Shown piece by piece: positions 20,570 to 27,134 of a stretch of DNA of 27,134 nucleotides. The stretch comes from Saccoglossus kowalevskii (taxonomy: Eukaryota > Hemichordata > Enteropneusta > Harrimaniidae). The first letter of the stretch is position 1. Each line of letters opens with the position of its first letter. A model generated the notes under the pieces. It did no database searches. It had not been told where the DNA came from and saw only the letters and a program-made list of their open reading frames with translations. Location: positions 37,684 to 64,817 of the forward strand of contig NW_003158746.1 in NCBI RefSeq assembly GCF_000003605.2, written 5' to 3'. The translations under genes and the position numbers were made by a program.

Positions 20570-23035
20570 AATAAAATTGCTCTACTCTGACATTTGCAGT
20601 AATTTGCGGCTGTGTGAAATGAACAAATGTACTAGAATCGTAGAGCACAAGATCAGGGGGCGTACATCTCCTATGCCTTTTATCCTTGCGGTTGAGATCC
20701 TTCTCTGTTCTTTACGCTCTGGTCTTTCCATGGTAGGAATTTCGGGCTACAATTTTGTTAAGAGGGCATCTTTTGCCGATGGTTTGACATGTTTCCTTGT
20801 TGAACTTGCTGGTCAATTTAAAAAAAAAAGAAAAAAAAGAGGAATCTGGACTGGCAGTTAATTAGCATAAATGTCTCCGAAGCTATTCACTGGGAAGCCT
20901 GGGAAGCAAAATGAAGTGTAAAACAAACACCTCAATTTTAATTGGCCAAATAGATATACTATTAGATGGCATTTATTTTATCCTATGACAAGAAAATAGC
21001 ATTAGATAGAAATCTTGCGGAACCTATGCAATACTGGGGGTTTGGAAAATTACCGTGAAGATCCAAGTAATTAAAGCAATGGGAATTTAACGGTTGCAAT
21101 ATGTTTTCAATCCCACAGACAGTCCCAATAAATATAATTGTATTAATATTTTCATGGGGAGAAGGGTTAGAGTGGCTAGAAAAATATTGTTGACATTATT
21201 GATTGGTGTGACTCAATTTTGATATTACTATATCTCAGCAAAGAAATGGTTATTTGAAAATGTCGTTGGTGGAGGGTTCAGAAGCACTTTTAAGATGCAA
21301 CCTCAAACATAATATTCTACCTATAAAGGTGCATGGCTTTCTTCTTTACATATGTTACATATGTGGCCAATTGTTTCAAACCAACCCTGGGAACGACATT
21401 TTCTTAAAGTATATGAAACAATGTCTCCAGAGAGGTAAGAGTTGGACGTTCTTCAGCGCCGGGTATCCAGTATGTTGGTGACCTGTTCATTGATAATAGA
21501 CAGTTGCTTAAATTGAATGACATTGAACGGAAGTGAATACTTCGCAAGTGTTTGTTGAAATGGTATCGTATTTTGTCCGCACTGCCATTTAAGTATAAAC
21601 GTTATATTGTCATAATTTAGTATATAAATCAATATGATGGGTATAATATTCATTAGAGGCATTCATCTTTAGTGCAACGTTAGGATGGTCAAGGTATACT
21701 CAAAGGATGAAATGTTGTTTTTATCTATTCTGTGAATGCACCATATGTAAGCAGAGGAGACATGTGGGTTATCGCGGTTGAGGGAACTGCCCTGAATTTA
21801 TTTTATTGGCGGAAACAAATATTATCAGAAAGCACCATGTTAAGAGGGATTCCAGTTTTTGTTCAAGACAATCAAACACTGAATTTTATATTGCTAATAA
21901 AACTGTAAAACTTGGGAAATACTCAAGAAATTGAGAAAGTTTGCAGAAGTGTTGCACCGACATGATCTGCATTCAAGTTTTATTTTAATTATTCTTTGTA
22001 AAAGCTTTGATGCATATTGAACGTGTATTTTTGAGCAGTAACCAAGGTGTATTTTAATTGTAATGACTCAAAAAATCACACACACACACAACAGTATTTA
22101 TTAGATGAAAAATCAAAAATACTAATGAGCATGTGCATTGATTGTTATAGAATGACAAGGTCGCGTGAGTTGCGCCCTCCGCGGTACTCCAAATCCAACA
22201 GTATGGTCTGGTGATGCCGGCGAGGGCGCTACTCACGCCTGCATGTCAGGCTATGATTGTTACTGTAAGTAAAAAACGACCTGCAAAACATTGTCCAATA
22301 TGTTCATCAACATAAGTAACATAAATTATTATGTATGGAAGAAAATAGGATTGCTAAGCAGTCGTATCTTCTTTTAGTACGGGAAGACGAACGTGGTAAA
22401 ATTAACTGGTTAACGCATATTTGAGATATTTTGAATAGGTATGGATTTGGGATAGTGTGGATCAATCAAGGGGTGGGAAATGAAATTGCATTCCTCGCAA
22501 ATTTTGCACAAAGGAGTAGGGACATGTGGCAACAGGAATGGTGGGAAGAATGCTCAACTATGAGCCGCCTAAATGTGTTCTGCCAGGTAAAACGACACTA
22601 TACTGTAGAAAAATATATTATCAGTGTAAGTGTGAATAAACATAGGAAATCGTTATCAAGGCTTCGTTGCTCGAGTCACCAATTAGCAATAGAATCTGGC
22701 CGTATGCATAATGTAGATCGTTTTGAAAGGAAATGTGTATTATGCAATAGCGGAATAATTGAAGATGAATTACATCTAATGTCCCATATACCAGGCCTAC
22801 AGAGACGAGCTATTACCACGTTGGTTAATAACAAGTGAGGTACCCATTACACTTTGTAATTTGTAAAAATTCCTGTATCAAGCTTTAAAGTTAAGGTCAG
22901 AGGCATTAAAATTATCCTCTTGATGGCAGTATTTTATATTACAGTTAATTTATGTATTTATGTATTATTATTGTATCAAGAAATGTAAACTTATGATAGT
23001 GATGGGCCGGTGGCCTAGTAAAGCAATAAAGTCTA
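20570..23035 (+). pseudogene. Decayed non-LTR retrotransposon (LINE) reverse transcriptase, 3' part
   Basis: Broken frames follow the order of an APE-type LINE ORF2. At 20577-20830 the RT palm is seen as LYSDICS, PFILAVEILL and FADGLTCFL, where the catalytic FADD/YADD box has become FADG. Then come SYDKKIALDRN (~20980) and KIQVIKAMGI (~21056-21090) of the post-RT region, VGDLFIDNRQLLKLNDIERK (~21473) and LLKWYRILSALP (~21554). The tail at 22345-22840 has KINWLTHI, FGIVWINQGVGNE, SLSRLRCSSHQLAIESGR, and the Cys/His segment ERKCVLCNSGIIEDELH, followed by a short 3' region. Many stops, frameshifts and one MITE insertion (22143-22258) make it non-functional. The N-terminal endonuclease and RT fingers are absent, as in 5'-truncated LINEs. 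The clade is not assigned. Confidence 0.85.
22143..22258. mobile_element. GCGTGAGT-type MITE, short copy inside the LINE
   Basis: The inverted ends GCGTGAGTTGCGCCCTC (from 22163) and GAGGGCGCTACTCACGC (to 22238) differ at one position, and weaker matching continues outward (TATAG, TGACA). It is an internally shortened relative of 4609-4925, in the opposite orientation. Confidence 0.75.
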
Positions 23036-23425
23036 AGAAGCCGCCGATAAACATAAGTAACAAACGCCAGTATAAAAATTACCTTTTGCCAATAATTGGT
23101 TTAATCATGATTTTAGAAAGTGTTTGTGGTTCAGGGTCGGACGGAATTTACGAAAACATAACGAACTGCAAACCCCGCAACCCTGGTTTCCAGACAAGAC
23201 AGAAATCCATTTGTCAATATGTTATCAATATATTAGAGGATCTGAACTTTCATTGTACCCTTATTTAGTACGTCAGGTTCCTCGAGTGATTACCTCTTTT
23301 GTAAACCTGGGGTGATGTATCAAGGTCTAAAGTAACCGTTTTATCAATTTTTGAAAAATCAAGAAAAAAGTGAAAATTTCCCTTCTCGCTACCTTAACAT
23401 AACGCTTTATTCGGTTGATTATTAA
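23036..23425. other. Gene-free stretch after the LINE
   Basis: AT-rich sequence with short chance frames only. I recognise no exon or repeat family. Confidence 0.5.
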
Positions 23426-23809
23426 GAGGGCAGGCGGGGGGGGGGGGGTAGCTGGTACAGGTTACAGGAAATAAAAGAGGCATTTTACGTTTTTACAGAA
23501 AATAAAATTTACAGTAAAAAAATAAGTTTTTACACTTTACAGATTAAGCAAATTCCATTTTACATTTTTATAATATATTTGATAAGTTGTGTTTAAGAAT
23601 CAAAATTGGAAATTGTGTAAGAATGACGACATTTAAAGTGCTTACGAAAAATAAGATCTTTGTACAATATACGGACGAATACAATAGTTGATTACATTCT
23701 ACATCTTGTCCATATCTACGAATTTACGTTTTTTATTTATTTAAATTACATTATTACGAAAATAAAAACAATTGGTTACAGCTTACGAAAATACCCCTTG
23801 CCGACCCTC
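23426..23809. mobile_element. Possible MITE with GAGGG ends
   Basis: The left end GAGGGCAGGCGGGGG and, on the other strand, the right end GAGGGTCGGCAAGGGG form imperfect inverted repeats. The body is AT-rich with many TTTACAG/TTACGAAA words. No target duplication is clear, so this call is weak. Confidence 0.4.
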
Positions 23810-24111
23810 AATAAACAGTAAAGCTGATTTTGGTGTACAAAATGTAGGTTTTGAAAATAGAATTAATAGATTTAATTTGTTTACTGTAGACATCCGTCGT
23901 CAGTGACAGGACGCAGTTTTAAAGAACAAAACGCTTTTTTGTTATTTAGACGATTCCAAATCATGACACGAGCTTAACAACGGGACCAAATCCAAGGTCA
24001 AATTATGTTAAGATTAAGAAAAAGATGTGGTAAAATTAATAACAGAAATAACATCGAAAGTGAATGAACTTAAAGCGTACTATATTTACTAATTATAATT
24101 AATGTGCCTCT

Positions 24112-27100
24112 GATAATATACAGGCCTGCGTGGAAGTGAATGTCTATATAATATACATACATACATATATGGAAGTGAATGTCCGTATAATATACAAACC
24201 TGTATGGAAGTGAATGTCTACATAATTTACAGACCTGTATGGAAGTGAATGTCTATATAATATACAGACCTGTATGGAAGTGAATGTCTATATAATATAC
24301 AGACCCGTATGGAAGTGAATGTCTATATAATATACAGACCTGTGTGGAAGTGAATGTCTATATAATATACAGACCTGTATGGAAGTGAATGTCTAAATAA
24401 TATACAGACCTGTATGGAAGGGAATGTCTATATAATATACAGACCTGTACGGAAGTGAATGTCTATATAATATACAGACCTGTATGGAAGTGAATGTATG
24501 TATGGGAGTGAATGTATGTATGGAAGTTGATGACCATATAATATACAGACCTGCATGGAAGTGAATATCTATATAATATACAGACCTGTATGGATGTGAA
24601 TGTCTATATAATATACAGACCTGTATGGAAGTGAATGTCTATATAATATACATACATACATATAAGGAAGTGAATGTCCGTATAATATACAGACCTGTGT
24701 GGAAGTGAATGTCTATATAATTTACAGACCTGTATGGAAGTGAATGTATGTATGGAAGTGAATGTCCATATAATATACAGACCTGCATGGAAGTGAATGT
24801 CTATATAATATACATACCTGTATGGAAGTGAATGTCCATATAATATACAGACCTGTATGGAAGTGAATGTATGTATGGAAGTTAATGTCCATATAATATA
24901 CAGACCTGCATGGAAGTGAATGTCTATATAATATACAGACCTCTATGGAAGTGAATGTATGTATGGAAGTGAATGTATGTATGGAAGTGAATGTCCATAT
25001 AATATACAGACCTGCATGGAAGTGAATGTCTATATAATATACAGACCTGTGTGGAAGTGAATGTCTATATAATATACAGACCTGTATGGAAGTGAATGTC
25101 TATATAATATACAGACCCGTATGGAAGTGAATGTCTATATAATATACAGACCTGTGTGGAAGTGAATGTCCATATAATATACAGACCTGTATGGAAGTGA
25201 ATGTATGTATGGGAATGAATGTATGTATGGAAGTTGATGACCATATAATATACAGACCTGCATGGAAGTGAATGTCTATATAATATACAGACCTGTATGG
25301 AAGTGAATGTATGTATATAAGTGAATGTATGTATGGAAGTGAATGTCCATATAATATACAGACCTGCATGGAAGTGAATGTCTATATAATATACAGACCT
25401 GTGTGGAAGTGAATGTCTATATAATATACAGACCTGTATGGAAGTGAATGTCTATATAATATACAGACCTGTATGGAAGTGAATGTCTATATAATATACA
25501 GACCTGTGTGGAAGTGAATGTCTATATAATATACAGACCTGTATGGAAGTGAATGTCTAAATAATATACAGACCTGTATGGAAGGGAATGTCTATATAAT
25601 ATACAGACCTGTACGGAAGTGAATGTCTATATAATATACAGACCTGTATGGAAGTGAATATCTATATAATATACAGACCTGTATGGAAGTGAATGTCCGT
25701 ATAATATACAGACCTGTATGGAAGTGAGTGTCTATATAATATACAGACCTGTATGTAAGTGAATGTCTATATAATATACAGACCTGGGAGTGAATGTCTA
25801 TATAATTTACAGACCTGTATGGAAGTGAATGTCTATATAATATACAGACCTGTATGGAAGTGAATGTCTATATAATATACAGACCTGTATGGAAGTGAAT
25901 GTCCATATAATATACAGACCTGTATGGAAGTGAATGTCTATATAATATACAGACCTGTGTGGAAGTGAATGTCTATATAATATACAGACCTGTATGGAAG
26001 TGAATGTCTATATAATATACAAACCTGTATGGAAGTGAATGTCTATATAATATACAGGCCTGTATGGAAGTGAATGTCTATATAATATACATACATATAT
26101 GGAAGTGAATGTCCGTATAATATACAGACCTGTGTGGAAATGAATGTCTATATAATATACAGACCTGTATGGAAGTGAATGTCTATATAATATACATACA
26201 TACATATAAGGAAGTGAATGTCCGTATAATATACAGACCTGTGTGGAAGTGAATGTCTATATAATATACAGACCTGTATGGAAGTGAATGTATGTATGGA
26301 AGTGAATGTCCATATAATATACAGACCTGCATGGAAGTGAATGTCTATATAATATACATACATATATAAAAGTGAATGTCCGTATAATATACATATCTGT
26401 ATGGAAGTGAATGTATGTATGGAAGTGAATGTCCATATAATATACAGACCTGCATGTAAGTGAATGTGTATATAATATACATACATATATGGAAGTGAAT
26501 GTCCGTATAATATACAGACCTGTATGGAAGTGAATGTATGTATGGAAGTGAATGTCCGTATAATATACAGACCTGTGTGGAAGTGAATGTCTATATAATA
26601 TACATACATATATGGAAGTGAATGTCCGTATAATATACAGACCTGTGTTGAAGTAAATGTATGTATGGAAGTGAATGTACATATAATATACAGACCTGCA
26701 TGGAAGTGAATGTCTATATAATATACAGACCTGTATGGAAGTGAATGTATGCATGGAAGTGAATGTCTATATAATATACAGACCTGTGTGGAAGTGAATG
26801 TATGTATGGAAGTGAATGTCTATATAATATACAGACCTGTATGGAAGTGAATGTCTATATAATATACAGACCTGTATGGAAGTGAATATCTATATAATAT
26901 ACAGACCTGTACGGAAGTGAATGTCTATATAATATACAGACCTGTATAGAAGTGAGTGTCTATATAATATACAGACATGTATGGAAGTGAATGTCTATAT
27001 AATATACAGACCTGTGTGGAAGTGAATGGCTATATAATATACAGACCTGTATGGAAGTGAATGTCTATATAATATACAGACCTGTATGGAAGTGAATGTC

Positions 27101-27134
27101 TATATAATATACAGACCTGTATGGAAGTGAATAT
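24112..27134. repeat. Minisatellite of a 35-bp unit, about 80 copies, running off the window
   Basis: The consensus unit reads TATATAATATACAGACCTGT then ATGGAAGTGAATGTC. Variants change GTATGG to GTGTGG or GCATGG, CTATAT to CCATAT or CCGTAT, and some units are lengthened by an 18-bp partial copy (TATGTATGGAAGTGAATG) or by CATACATACATATA. ATACAG-AC-CTGTAT within each unit is a short inverted repeat. The array is continuous, with no unique spacers. Three ~35-bp units span 105 bp, so all reverse frames can stay open over hundreds of bases; these frames are not genes. Confidence 0.97.

Noticed and set aside
25100-26754. Several minus-strand frames of 65-165 residues with His/Tyr/Ile-rich repeats
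   Set aside because: They are translations of the 35-bp minisatellite in different frames; shifting unit lengths and absence of unique sequence argue against a gene.
24112-27134. Possible CRISPR array
   Set aside because: The 35-bp repeats are directly contiguous with no unique spacers, there are no cas genes, and the surroundings are eukaryotic.

Overview
The window looks like nuclear DNA from an invertebrate animal. It is AT-rich, its genes are split by many introns with canonical GT/AG borders, AATAAA signals are present, and intergenic and intronic space is full of short inverted-repeat transposons, a decayed LINE and satellite DNA. A tandem-core element with a microsatellite and terminal hairpin at the left edge recalls the 'pearl'/Helentron elements known from bivalves and other marine invertebrates, so a mollusc or another marine invertebrate is plausible. 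The phylum cannot be fixed from the sequence alone.

Two protein-coding genes can be reconstructed exon by exon, and they lie head to head. On the minus strand (coding span 1315-8645) nine phase-compatible exons encode a 369-residue coiled-coil protein that I identify as a homolog of human C20orf96 (DUF4618). On the plus strand (9331-16671) three phase-compatible exons encode a 286-residue FAM210A-like mitochondrial membrane protein (DUF1279). Their start codons are 685 bp apart, so the spacer probably holds a shared or back-to-back promoter. I see no functional link between the two genes.

Layout: 1-871 tandem-core mobile element ending in a hairpin; 987-8645 C20orf96-like gene, with MITE copies and microsatellites in its introns; 8646-9330 divergent promoter spacer; 9331-17330 FAM210A-like gene. 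The 6.3-kb first intron of that gene carries a ~3.1-kb TTAA-flanked DNA transposon (with a hAT-type MITE nested in it and a 317-bp assembly gap), a short deletion derivative of the same family, another inverted-repeat element, and a repeat pair in opposite orientations. A further MITE sits in its 3' untranslated region. From 17330 to 20560 there is no gene, only degenerate repeats and a perfect 34-bp palindrome. From 20570 to 23035 there is a heavily mutated 3' part of a LINE reverse transcriptase gene on the plus strand. From 23036 to 24110 there is AT-rich DNA with a possible MITE. From about 24112 to the window end there is a minisatellite of a 35-bp unit (roughly 80 copies) with signs of segmental duplication.

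No bacterial-type operon, CRISPR array, rRNA or tRNA gene was found. The sequence-level novelties are the divergent gene pair and the well-resolved, partly nested mobile elements; I do not see a previously undescribed biochemical system.
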